Source: Azadirachta indica (lineage: Eukaryota > Streptophyta > Magnoliopsida > Sapindales > Meliaceae). Taken from it: DNA of 64,000 bases. Every line of letters starts with the position of its first letter. The stretch's first letter is position 1. Positions 46,900-57,172 of the stretch are shown one piece after another. Made by a program: the position numbers and the translations under genes. The stretch covers positions 6,122,890 to 6,186,889 of the forward strand of contig CM040441.1 in assembly GCA_022749755.1 (NCBI GenBank), in the 5' to 3' direction. The notes under the pieces were generated by a model. It did no database searches and was not told the origin of the DNA. It worked only from the letters and a program-made list of their open reading frames with translations.

Positions 46900-47456
46900 A
46901 ATCTACCTTCTAGAATTATGGTGATATCTGGAGGTCAAACTTTAACTAGGGACTCAAATAATACAAGAAAAAATTATTCTAAGTACTCAACTAGACCTAA
47001 CTACCCGACTAATGTCTTTAGTGTACAGACTCAGAAACGATAGAAGACTTTCTCCACAACTATAATGTCCTTAGATGAAGATGAGAGAGACGTAATGTAT
47101 CCTCATGATGATGCAAGAGTCATAATTATGAATGTGAATGGCCATGAAGAAATAGGATCTTTATTGACTTAGGAAGTTCAGTGAACATTTTATTCAAAAG
47201 CACTTTAAAAGAATTGGGAATCAACCAGCTTAAGATAGATCTACTCCAGAACCCAGTATATGGATTTGAAAATGGCTGCATCATGCCTTTAGGAACAGTC
47301 AGATTATCGATTACTATAGAATCATATCCTTATGTGAAGATCCAAATGGTCAATTTTTGCGTGGTGGAATACTCGATTCCATACAAAATATTAATTGGAA
47401 GGCCGTTCTTAAAGAATGCACAAATAGTTGAATCAATTCACTACCAAAAGATGTAG
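46900..47456 (+). pseudogene. gypsy protease remnant
   Basis: IMVISGGQTLTRDSNNTRKN resembles the linker before protease. After a frameshift and stop comes DLGSSVNILFKSTLKELGI, the aspartic protease motif (family: VDPGSSANILF), then NPVYGFENGCIMPLGTV and CVVEYSIPYKILIGRPFLKN (the second conserved part, ILGRPWL in the family), with a stop at 47456. It cleaves the polyprotein in active elements but is dead here. Confidence 0.82.
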
Positions 47457-47960
47457 CTCAGGATAAGTAAAGGAATAAGGGTCGGTAATGAAAACCATAA
47501 AAAAGCTCGAAATTGCTACGCAACAACTCCTAGAAAGACATTTGTATTACTACACAGGAACCAACAACTTCTAGTAAAGACAACATTAACAACGGTAACG
47601 CACAATTAGGGAAATTTTGTGAAGCAGTGACAGTTTCTTCCTTGGGCCCGACCAAGGTAATGCAGATGGACCTGAGAACTTGGCCAGTGAAACAAAAAAG
47701 GCAATTAGATTAGGGACTTACCGACTTAGCCATCCAGATGGAAGAATGACCAGTAAGCCATAGAGATCTAGACATGCTCGAAAGGATCCTGCTTAAGAGA
47801 AGCATATCCAAAGTTGATAAGTATAGATTATTTTTATTTATTTTAAACTATTTAGTATGCTTTTCCTATTACTTTTTCCTTTATATTTTTTGTGTTTGTT
47901 TAAATTCCTATTATTTTGAAATCAATTATATTATTTCATCCATATTAAAACTAAACAAAA

Positions 47961-48536
47961 ACAAAGTCCCCTCCAACAATCAGAAATTAAAATAAAGTAT
48001 CCCAAGGTACTGATAAACTGCCCTCGCGATAAATAAAATTAGGTCCCCTCGGACCACTAGAAAGCAAAGTACTACCAAGGTATCGACATAGTCTCCTCAG
48101 ACTATTAGAAATTAAAATAAAGTACCCTAAGTTACCAACAAACCACCCTCAAGATAAATAAAATCAAGTTCCCTCAAACCACTAGAAAGCAAAGTACTAC
48201 CAAGGTACCAACAAAGTCCCCTCGGACTATCAAAAATAAAAATAAAATACCCTGAAATATTGATAAACTGTCCTCACGATAAATAAAATCAGGTCCCCTT
48301 GGACCACCAGCAAGCGAAGTACTACCAAGATATTGACAAAGTTTCCTCGGACTATCAGAAATTAAAATAAAATACCGTGAGGTACTGATAAGCTGCCCTT
48401 GTGGTAAACAAAATAAAGCCCCCTCGAGCCATCAAAAATTAAATTACCGTCAGAGTACAAACAAAGTCCTCTTGAACTGTCAAAAAAATAAAAAACCATT
48501 ATGATACTGACAAATTGCCTTTGTGATAAAAATAAG

Positions 48537-48537
<1 letters not shown>
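47961..48537 (+). repeat. 125-bp tandem array, about 4.6 units
   Basis: Units beginning 'acaaagt.cc' start at 47961, 48086, 48211, 48336 and 48461, an exact 125-bp period. Each unit is itself two related halves, one with 'tcccctcggacta' and one with 'tcccctcggaccac', joined by 'gataaataaaatcagg', so the array probably grew from a unit of about 62 bp. Divergence rises towards the right end. It lies in the 3' internal region of the gypsy derivative. Confidence 0.92.
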
Positions 48538-48540
<3 letters not shown>

Positions 48541-48571
<31 letters not shown>

Positions 48572-49474
48572 GATATATATATCAGAATGGGAGAGAAAAG
48601 AAGAATTATTTAAAGAATTTGGGTCATAACAATTGGCAAATCTGACACGGATACAAATGACTGCAAAATTATCATGCCCATATTTTTTAAATAGATCACG
48701 TCGTCAAGATACACCTGTTAGATGAGAATATACCATCGTACGCTAAGCTCTAGATATTGTAGCTATATGTACAATTTAAAACCCATTAATGAATAATGCT
48801 GATTTGCGAAGTATGAAATTGGCCATAGAGCACATCACCGCAATACCGACAAACCGCCTTCGTAAACGCAGCCGCAATATTCGCAGGAAACCTTCAAATT
48901 GTAAAACAAGTTTGCAATTCGAAATGCCCGATAAAGCTCCCGAAAGGAATAAAAATCGTTTAATTAATAAAGTATTAAGCTTTTAATTTTCAAAAAAAAT
49001 AATAATAAAATAAATAAACAAATAAAATATTAAGCTTATGCTTAGTTAATATATATATATATATATACACACACACATCAAGATTCCTTTTGCATGGTCA
49101 AAGTCCATAGTAAACCTTTCCACATTCATTAACTTTATCATCACTGTCAATAAAATATTCATTAATAATTCAAGGAGATAATCCCATTTGTCTTCGTCAA
49201 TTTATTTCTCAATTACAACTACCACCTCAAACATTCGAGCCAGGAACACAAGGAATGATGACATATCCGTAAAATTAAAATGAACACAATAAACAAAATA
49301 AAACTCTACTATATATTTTCACTATTGAAATTTCGGAAGCAAATAGGCCAAGGAACAGGCGTTATCGAGAAACCGACATCATGATTAAAATAAAATTTTA
49401 ATTTTTGAAGCAACATGGGAAAAACCTTAAACCAATCTATATATCAGTAGGAACGCATAATACGCGCATGTGCA

Positions 49475-49512
<38 letters not shown>

Positions 49513-50134
49513 CATAATTAAAGACATAAATTAGATTTGATTATTCCATTTTTTTATATCCCAATAACCGACAAGCTCAGTTGTAATAGCTCCTTAATTA
49601 GCTAGTTTTTGTCCTCCACATGCATGCATTATCTGAATTATATTAATTAACTAACTATTCTCCATCATAATTAATTAATATTCATAACAAGCGAAGTCAC
49701 ATTATCATGCTTATGATTTAAAATACTTATTTTTAATTTGACTTCTACATGGACCTAATCAATTTGGCAGCTGCAACCTACCACCCACTCAAACAAAGCC
49801 AAAGGCATGCTATCAATATCTTCATTTGTTACTCTGATCCACTCATCAATATAACGTGCATGCTGTGCTTCGAGTTGTTTATGAAGGTCCCAAATCCATG
49901 CATATATGTAATGTCTCTTCAATGCTAATAAGCAAATTAAACTGCTTAGGGCATTCAACCAGGTATTTACTAAACAATGGAACAAGTATCAAAGTATTGA
50001 GAACGTCAAGAACAAAAGAAAACATTTAAAACTAAAAATTCAGCACCCAAAATACGGGTTATCAAGGCTAAGCCTCGCATTCTCTCTCTAGGGTCGAAGA
50101 TCGTTAACCCTCTTTCAGTTGCTGATTAAGCTTG
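48541..50134. other. 3' internal DNA of the gypsy derivative, mostly unassigned
   Basis: AT-rich with TA/CA microsatellites near 48543-48582, 49049-49078 and 49465-49512. A 65-codon frame at 48789-48986 (plus) is richer in G+C and Arg/Lys (NRLRKRSRNIRRKPSN) but was not recognised and may be chance. The minus frame 49985-49755 is described separately. Confidence 0.5.
49755..49985 (-). pseudogene. Unrecognised host-like coding fragment inside the gypsy derivative
   Basis: 76 open codons on the minus strand. The middle and end (LLALKRHYIYAWIWDLHKQL, EAQHARYIDEWIRVTNEDI, SMPLALFEWVVG) have a helical, charged, protein-like composition unlike the surrounding DNA. No ATG opens the frame (it begins with TTG), so it would be an internal exon or fragment. 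I do not recognise the family. It lies between the two LTRs, on the strand opposite to the element, so it may be captured host sequence or an unrelated pre-existing exon. Confidence 0.35.
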
Positions 50135-50341
50135 TCCCGACTACCTTTTGAACCGACCTCTTGCAGCTAAAAGGTTAGGAAATCAATCCAACTGGACCCA
50201 AGGTCCCGACTACCTTTGGAACCGACCTCTCGCCATTAGGGGGTTAGAAAATCAATTCGATTGGACCTGATGTCCCGATGGCTTTCTGAACTGACCCGTT
50301 GTCCTTGACAAGTTAGGAAATCAATTCAATTGGAAGTGTAC
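50135..50341 (+). repeat. 69-bp tandem array, three units
   Basis: Units start with 'tcccga' at 50135, 50204 and 50273 (period 69). Each contains 'gaaccgacctc..g' or a variant and 'ggttag.aaatcaat.c.a.tgga'. It is in the 3' internal region, about 320 bp before the 3' LTR. Its motif style (ccgac/cccgac, ggacc) resembles the 125-bp array and the repeats at 13952-14250. Confidence 0.85.
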
Positions 50342-50663
50342 TGCCAAGAGTTAAACTTCCAACCAAAGGTCAACGCATGGACCAAGGTAAATAAAAATAA
50401 AATAGGAATAACATAGCCACACATGCATATAAACTTGTCTCAAACTATCTAGTCCCACGTAATCATCATCTGCAAACTATTGAAGTAAATACAATAGCCC
50501 AAAAGATAAGACAATAAATCAAAATAATAAAGACTTTCAATTATCTTTTTCTTATAATAAAGTCATGTTAGCGGCCTATTAGCAAACCTAGTGGTTAAAT
50601 ATATTAATTGAATTAAATTTAAATAGCAGCTGAATCCAGCTACTACAAAAGTGGGGGAATCCA

Positions 50664-51064
50664 TGTTGGACCCCAATTCTTGATTAGTAACTGATGGGGA
50701 TGGGATAAGGAAGAGATGAAGAGATGAGTTATGGACATCCCTACAAGTCCATTTTCAGACTTTCACATTTATTTAGAATTAACGAAAATAATGGGTTGAG
50801 TCCAATTCATATTGCGCTTGTATCTTAAATTTAAGATAGGTAGACCCAATTTAGCTCAATAAAAAAATTACTTTACTATCTTATTTAAACTTATTAAAAT
50901 ATAAATCATAAATAATGTTTATTTAGAGTTTTATTAAGATTAGTATTCCAAAAGGATTAAGGGACGAATAAAAATATAAAAAAAAGATATAAAGAAGGGG
51001 ACTTTTTCTCACAATTTAAACAAATTTATTAGTTGATATCAGGTGATAAAATCTAGTATCAACA
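50664..51064 (+). repeat. 3' LTR of the gypsy derivative
   Basis: It is 401 bp, TGTTGGACCCCAATTC...GTATCAACA, preceded by the purine tract at 50648-50660. It matches 44811-45213. The divergence between the two LTRs suggests an insertion clearly older than the copia element in TNL-A. Confidence 0.87.
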
Positions 51065-51069
51065 GCTAT

Positions 51070-51521
51070 TATTAAAAGCTAAATTTTAGTCTTTAGTCTT
51101 TCCATTATCGATTTCTAAATTCATTGTTAGCATTCTATTTATGAACCTTTAATTAAAGATTCCAAATTGGTATAAGAAAAAATTAATTTAATTAAATTAA
51201 CAAGCCAATTGCTAGCAATTTATTTTTTAAATATTCATTTTGTTGCTCCCTAAACAACAAAATTAAAAAGTGCTCTGTTTGTGCATAATAAAAGTAATTG
51301 CTGCATTTTTTCAATTACGAGTACTTGAAAGCATTTTTTAAACAACAAAATTAATTCATTTATTAAGAGAGAGATCTATGCAACGATATCTCAAAACAAA
51401 GCAGATTGAGAAATAAAATGTCAATTCAGCTTTACACCTTGAATGCAACTGATCAGTTGATCATTTATCTCAAAAATTTCCATGATGGCATACTAAAACA
51501 ATGAAAACAGCCCTCCGATCT
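51070..51521. other. AT-rich intergenic DNA
   Basis: Nothing was recognised between the gypsy LTR and the exon-like stretch that follows. Confidence 0.45.
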
Positions 51522-51712
51522 TTAGAGAAAACGAGAAAATTTGTTGTTAAAGAGCATTTCTTTTTCTCTCTGCAAACTTGCTAGTAATCCCAGTTCTTCC
51601 ACACCTGAGGCAGTTGAATGGTTACTGAAAATTCTCCACTTTAATTGATATGTAGTTGAAGCAATCTCCAGGAAAAGAAATGCTGAATTGAGATGGTACA
51701 TCAAACACCTGC
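51522..51712 (-). pseudogene. Unrecognised exon-like fragment
   Basis: On the minus strand a splice-acceptor-like TATGTGGCAG|GTG near 51712 is followed by about 60 open codons: LMYHLNSAFLFLEIASTTYQ, LKWRIFSNHSTASGVEELGL, LASLQREKEMLFNNKFSRFL, then TAA at 51522. Composition and continuity look coding. It could be the last exon of a host gene, but no matching upstream exon was seen to the right and I do not recognise the protein. Confidence 0.35.
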
Positions 51713-51824
51713 CACATACATAACAATTATTAATTCTGAAATGCTGAATGCAGAGAACCAGTTTCCACTTCTAATGCATTCAGCGGCAAAATTAATTGAG
51801 ATAAGATTAATTAATTAATAAATA

Positions 51825-53330
51825 ATAATATAATAATAATAAAGGTAGCAACATTTTTGTTCCTAAACTTTGCTGTCGACAAATCATAATATCTTCTAAT
51901 AATTTTGATAGATTATTTTTTTTAATTTTATATAGATCATTACAAGGCATAAAACTATTAAAATTTAAGTAAATTGTATTTATTTCAAAAAAATTTAGAA
52001 ATAAAAATATTATTATTTTAATAATAAAAAAATTGTGTTAAGATCTCAAACTGAAAAAACTCTTGAGAATAAAATGAAAATAAGTTTGATATAGTTTTAC
52101 TCATGAATAACAATTTTCATCTTAAAAAATACAAAATTTATGAAAGCTTTTATTTGTCATATATGTATATTAGTTTTATTCATTCATAATACGGCATAGA
52201 ATGCATAAAAAAAAAAAAGTATTAAAAGTTCTCCTTTACACTATTGACCTTTTGTTGATAATTTTAGGGATAAAGAATTAGTTGTACATCAAGTTAAAAT
52301 TTTCATAATTTTAGTAAATAATATATGAAATTAATTAAGATATTTCAGAAAATTAATATAATAATTATATCTTTTCGTAAATGGTGACGCTACTCTATTA
52401 ACAATTCTATTATTAACCATTTTTTTTTTTATAACATATCTTATTAGCACCTATATAGTTCATCAACTTAATTGATCAGAAATTTTATTATCTTTTATAA
52501 ATTTTTAATTCAATTAAAGTAAATTAATCGGTTGTAAAATTTTATAGAGATTTTTCAGTTAAAAATAAAATAGATTTTTAAGTTAGAAAATAAATTTCAT
52601 CTCAAATTTGTAAACAAAATAACTTTTAACTTTAAAAATCTTTCATCATTTGCAATTAATTTGTTAATAGTAACGCACATAAAATTGAATAACCTTTTTA
52701 AAACATTTTTATGACAATTAATTGATTAAAGACTTGTAAGCATTTGACAAATTAATAAAATATAATTTTCAAAATTAGTAAATTATTTATGAAGCAAAGT
52801 TTTTTCAGAAGTTACACATATTTTTAATTAATAATTTAAAATAAATATTAAAAAATAAAAACATTTTATTATTGATACATAAATACAGATGTAATGATTA
52901 AATCAAATTTACAATACAAAGCCTAAATTTATAACAATACACCTTTAATTTGTATTATTATAAGTAGCATTTATATAATTACATTTTTAAAATTTAAAGT
53001 TAAAATATAAAAATAATTTAAAAGATGACAAACATTCTTTTAATATTTTAGAGACAATAATGTATGAACACCACAATATGGTTAGAAAACTCCTATTTCG
53101 AAATCATTGGTCAAACACACAATCTCTGTTATTTTTTATTTTTGACTTATGTTGATGGATTTAATTCTATAAATACTTTTAAACTTGCATTGGTGGATGC
53201 AATGAAAAAATATCTCAATTTTTTTCACAAATTATAAACAAAATGAAAAAAATTTACAACAAATGAAGGAACTAATGCTAGAATCCATGATCCAGGTCCT
53301 TCAATCTATAGATTTGAATTGGATCTTTAA
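51825..53330. repeat. Direct duplication of about 1.5 kb, left copy
   Basis: It aligns in order with 53735-55230. Shared blocks include 'taataataataataata', 'cctaaactttg.t.tcgacaaatca', 'aaaaatattattattttaataataaaaaa', 'ccttttgttgataattttag', 'tataaatttttaattcaattaaag', 'ttataagtagcatttata.aat' and, at the right end, 'cc.atgat..aggtcc.tca.tc.at'. Similarity is moderate (roughly three-quarters by eye). No coding frame was found; nature unknown. Confidence 0.78.
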
Positions 53331-53734
53331 TTCAATTTCATCATCTCTCTATAATATGAGAATTGATTACCTTATAATTTAGTAATGGATGTATTTATCC
53401 AATTGAAAGTAAGGTTTCGAGTCCGACACTTTTGTGGTATGATTTCTTCGTATAAATTTTCTTGTATTGATTTTTGTATTCCATATCGGATGTGTATTCA
53501 AATTGGGCTGGGCAAGCCAAGCCCAGAGGCTAGAAAAAGGAAAAGAAAGAAAATACATGGTTTTTTTAATAATGCATATTTTTCAAGCTTGTAAGAATAT
53601 ACGACACATTCTAAAAGAACTATTCTCAAAATGGCCAAATTTTATGGGTATAGAAATTTATCCCTTTCAAAAATTATTGTTGATACTAAGTTCAATGTCT
53701 AAAATTGAGATCAGATTATTTAATAATAATAATA
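53331..53734. other. Spacer between the duplicated copies
   Basis: Unique here. Contains overlapping short open frames (53385-53745) with no recognisable protein, ending in an (AAT)n tract that starts the right copy. Confidence 0.45.
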
Positions 53735-54076
53735 ATAATAATTGAGGTAGTAATATTTTTGCCCCTAAACTTTGTTTTCGACAAATCATTGTATATTCTA
53801 ATAATTTTAATAATTATTTTTTAACTTTAATAATTTGTTTAATTTTATATAATTATTTATGACGGATGAAATTATTAAATTTTAAGTAAATTATATCTAT
53901 TTTAATAAAATTTAGGAATAAAAATATTATTATTTTAATAATAAAAAAAAGATTGTGTTAAAATCATGAACCAAAAAAGCTTTGGGAAAAAAAATGAAGA
54001 ACAAGTTTGATTTGGTTTAATCATGCAATACGAATTTTCATCACAAAAAAATGCAAATTATATGAAAGCATTTATT

Positions 54077-54116
<40 letters not shown>

Positions 54117-55230
54117 TCTTAACACAACTAAAAATTCTTCTTTATACTGTTGGTCTTTTGTTGATAATTTTAGAGTTAGAGAATTGGTTGCGTATCAAGT
54201 TAAAATTATCATAATTTTAACTTATCATATATGAAATTAATTAAGATATTTGATAAAACTAATATAAAAGTTGTGGTGATATGACTTTATTAACAATGTT
54301 ATTGTTAATAGGTTTTATTATAACCTAATTTATTAGTATTCATATGGTTGATCAATTTCATTGATAAGAAATTTCATTGTATTTTATAAATTTTTAATTC
54401 AATTAAAGGAGGTAGATTAGACTAACCAGTTGTAGATTTTATATAATTTTTTTAGTAAAAAATAAATTTCATCCCAAATTTATATAGAAAACAACTTTGA
54501 AAATTTTAACCATTCATCAATAACTTTTTAGTAGTAATGTACAGGGGAATGAATAACTTTTTTGAAAACATTTTTGTGACAATTACTTGATTAAAGATTT
54601 GTAAGCATTCGACATATTAAAAAAAAATTAAAATTAATTATTTATTTATGAAGGAAAAGGTTTTTAAAAAGTTACATGTATTTTTGAGTAAAATTTGAAA
54701 TAAAAATTAAAAAAAACATAAAAATATTTTATTATTGTAGCATACATGTAATAATTATAATATAAAACTAAATAATATAAATCTTTGATTTATATTATTA
54801 TAAGTAGCATTTATACAATCACATTTTTAAAATTTAAAGTTAAAATATCAAAATAATTTAAAATATGATAAAACATTCTTTTAAATGTTACGAAAAGTGA
54901 CATATGAACTCCACAGTTAGAATTAAATGTACCATTTTTCTCTTAGTTTTTACCGTTACTTTTTGTTTTTGACTTATATCAATCAATATTCTTAAACTTA
55001 TTTGTTAAACACACTATTTTGGTTTGTTTTTATCGGTATTTTTTTGTTTGTGACTTATGTTGATTGATGTTTTATAAATACTCTTAAACTCATGTTCATG
55101 AATACAAAAACAAAAATATCCCATTTTTCACAAATCAATAAACAAAATAATTAAAAAAAAAAGGGAATTAATCCTAGAACCCATGATATAGGTCCCTCAG
55201 TCCATGGATTCGAATTGGATTTTTATTGTT
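53735..55230. repeat. Direct duplication of about 1.5 kb, right copy
   Basis: Counterpart of 51825-53330 in the same orientation. It contains a longer perfect TA tract (54079-54111) that produces an artefactual Ile/Tyr-rich open frame. Both copies end in the same 'tagaa.ccatgat..aggtcc' block followed by 'gaattggat.ttta'. Confidence 0.78.
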
Positions 55231-55750
55231 GTTTGGGAAATGGCCCTAGAACCACATAGTTCATAGGTCTCATGTTAGCAGGCCCAATGTTTGATCAATC
55301 TTGAAGGGTTTTGTGTAGGTCAGCCCAAGATAGATCCTGATTAGGCCATGTGTGGTTAGGTGTCATGTGAAGAAATTCATTTGGATTAGATATAGGTGAA
55401 CCATAATTCTGGCAAGCCCTGAATCAGTAGCAACCCATTATTGTCTGGTCAGAAGGATTCAACCACTATTACAATTCAATGAAACCATTACTTATTTGAA
55501 TCCTTGCGAAGAAAGGAGTTAGGGTGAGAAGTTCTAATTTAAGACATATTAAAATCCTACTAGAGTAAGCTCCGAGTTCTATTAGAACAAGGAAACCAGC
55601 AGTCTATATATGTATCACATTTTACTCATATAAATTCATTTATTATTCTCTCAACAAAGCAACAAAGGAATTTTTCTTTTCAAGGAAGAAGCAAGAAGAG
55701 TTCAGTATTTACTGTTGGGTATCAAAATAGTAAATTTTGGTATCAGAGAG
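55231..55750 (+). repeat. Possible solo LTR-like sequence with tRNA-Met primer site
   Basis: A G+C-richer stretch starting TGTTGTTTGGG has a TATA-like 'ctatatatgtatcac' near 55603. It is followed at 55738-55748 by TGGTATCAGAG, the core of an initiator-tRNA-Met primer site. This looks like a 5' LTR plus primer site of an element whose body is missing, but the LTR end is unclear and there is no second copy in the window. Confidence 0.4.
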
Positions 55751-55839
55751 TTCAATTGAGAACCTTTTGCGAAGGGGATTTCGTATTACGACGAATTATG
55801 TAGAACACTAAGATCTTTGGAGAAGCAACTTTAGAAGCA

Positions 55840-56119
55840 AATTGAGAAACTCCATACAAGATTATCAGAATTATTAGACTAGAAGCCTATAAATTGTAAT
55901 ACCCAGATGGAAGAATAGTTTAATTAGTACGACGGATGAAGAATAGTTTAAAGATATAATAATTTAATATAAGCTTCACTATTTAGTAAGCCAAGAAGCA
56001 AAGATCAAAATAGCATTAATCCAAACATTTAATTTATGATCAAAATAACCAAACAATGAAAATCCAATCATTTATTACAATTTTTTCGAGTTCTTCAAAA
56101 GATATAAAGACATAAAAAT
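55840..56119 (+). pseudogene. gypsy integrase C-terminal fragment and 3' linker
   Basis: Around 55845-55945 a fragment reads (in a broken frame) IIRIIRLEAYKL and YPDGRIV, equivalent to EGPYKIIRIVKPRVYKLQHP at 13810-13870. It therefore marks the pol end of a second Tat-type remnant, followed by AT-rich linker up to the antisense ORF. There is at least one stop in each piece. Confidence 0.6.
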
Positions 56120-56990
56120 CAAGCTTGCTTGGGAGATGGCCATGAGATAACGCTAAAAGTTGAGTTTTCTGCTATGGGCATGGTCTGATTAGGCTGAGCA
56201 GGGTCGAAGTCTGGAGCAGGCTCTTTCGCAGCTGCTTCTTCTTGTCTTTCGACTTCTTACTGAGGACGTCGAGGGATCCCAAGTTTATCAAACAATTAGG
56301 CCAGGTCGAGCTCTTTATACTTCGTCTAGAAGGTTTTGCAGGCTAGTTCCAAAGCTTTTTTGGCAGTTTCATCACATTGTTATTCAACCTCCGCCTTAGT
56401 ATGGACAAGCTTGTCTTCCAGATCCTTGTTGGTATGAGCAAGATCAGCCACTTGAGACCCCAATTGGGATACCTAAGCCTCAAGGTCAGCAACTTTATCT
56501 TTGAATATGCCACGCTTGCCTGCCCATCTCTTCATTTCCTTACTCATCTTAGCCTTCAGACCCTCTTCTCGTTTTTCTGCCTCTTTCAACATTTGGTCCA
56601 ATAAGTTTCTCTCCAAGGTCAGCTAATCCACAGTTTTATACATTAAGACATTCGCAATAGAATGCTCTTTTGCATTGTCTATGTGCAAGGTCAAAGTATG
56701 ATACACCTACACAAATTGACAAGGACAGACAGTTGATCAGAGAGATCTGCCATAAATCAAACAAAAATAAGATGTTTGAGCATAGTTACCTTGCCCAGTT
56801 GCTTGTGGATTTTCTCCAGCATACTGTTTGGACTTGCAGCCTTATTTTGAAAACAAGGTTGGGCCAACCATAGTAGCCAAGTGGTTAAAGGATAGAAGCA
56901 AATGCTCGAAGAGCTCCCTTTTTCTCTTCGAGAATATCCATCCAGGAGAGGCCGTCTACCTCAATGAGTTTCTCTCATTACTTTGTATAT
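56120..56990 (-). pseudogene. Antisense coiled-coil ORF of a Tat-type gypsy element, second copy
   Basis: The minus strand, 56990 to 56120, reads IEVDGLSWMDILEEKKGALR, then LTLERNLLDQMLKEAEKREE, KDKVADLEA*VSQLGSQVA, DLAHTNKDLEDKLVHTKAEV, DETAKKALELACKTF and KYKELDLA*LFDKLGIPRRP, ending in an acidic/Pro tail (KEPAPDFDPAQPNQTM). About half a dozen stops. It matches the frame at 14950-14440 along its length, with the extra N-terminal part missing there. The coiled-coil heptads are clear, and the function is unknown to me. Confidence 0.68.
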
Positions 56991-57004
56991 TGTTTTTCGG
57001 TAGA

Positions 57005-57172
57005 CCTCATTTATTAGTTGGATTTCAATGAACTCATCGGTATCCTTTTCTATTCTCCATCATCACGTCTATTATAATCAGCTTCTTCATCTTGTCCTTG
57101 CCCGTAATTGCTTTCATACCTTTTTGAAGAATTTTGAGGCATTGTTCATCTTTGTACTCATGAACTATCCCC
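57005..57172 (-). pseudogene. O-methyltransferase exon 2 fragment (gutted tandem copy)
   Basis: It aligns with 60790-60953 of the intact OMT. The minus strand gives DEQCLKILQKGMKAITGKDK and MKKLIIIDVMMENRKGYR, where the gene has DEDCVKILKKCKDAI and GKVIIIDMIRENKKGNDE. An acceptor-like GACAG is kept at the exon start. Exon 1 is absent: sequence matching the upstream flank of the intact gene (62040-62130) resumes at about 57480. On the left it is cut by the gypsy antisense remnant. Confidence 0.78.

Larger units (their letters stand above)
44811..51064 (+). mobile_element. LTR-bounded Ty3/gypsy (Tat-type) derivative lacking RT and integrase
   Basis: Two related LTRs (44811-45213 and 50664-51064) bound 6,254 bp. 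The flanks GCTGT (44806-44810) and GCTAT (51065-51069) are a plausible 5-bp target duplication with one change. Inside are gag, a protease remnant, then AT-rich DNA with a 125-bp tandem array, a second 69-bp array and a polypurine tract (aaaagtgggggaat, 50648-50660). No RT, RNase H or integrase signature was found between 47460 and 50660, so it is a large internal-deletion or non-autonomous derivative. Confidence 0.85.

Noticed and set aside
47961..48537. CRISPR-like regularly spaced repeats
   Set aside because: This is contiguous tandem repetition with no conserved-repeat/unique-spacer alternation, and the genome is a plant nuclear one.
48789..48986. 65-codon Arg-rich frame as a gene
   Set aside because: It has an ATG but no recognisable domain, sits inside a decayed retroelement, and is short enough to be chance.
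54007..54234. 75-codon frame with a run of Ile-Tyr
   Set aside because: It is produced by the TA microsatellite at 54079-54111; the duplicate copy at 51825-53330 does not keep the frame.
55231..55750. Confident call of a complete 5' LTR
   Set aside because: No CA terminus adjoins the primer site and no second LTR copy exists in the window, so it is kept only as a possible LTR.
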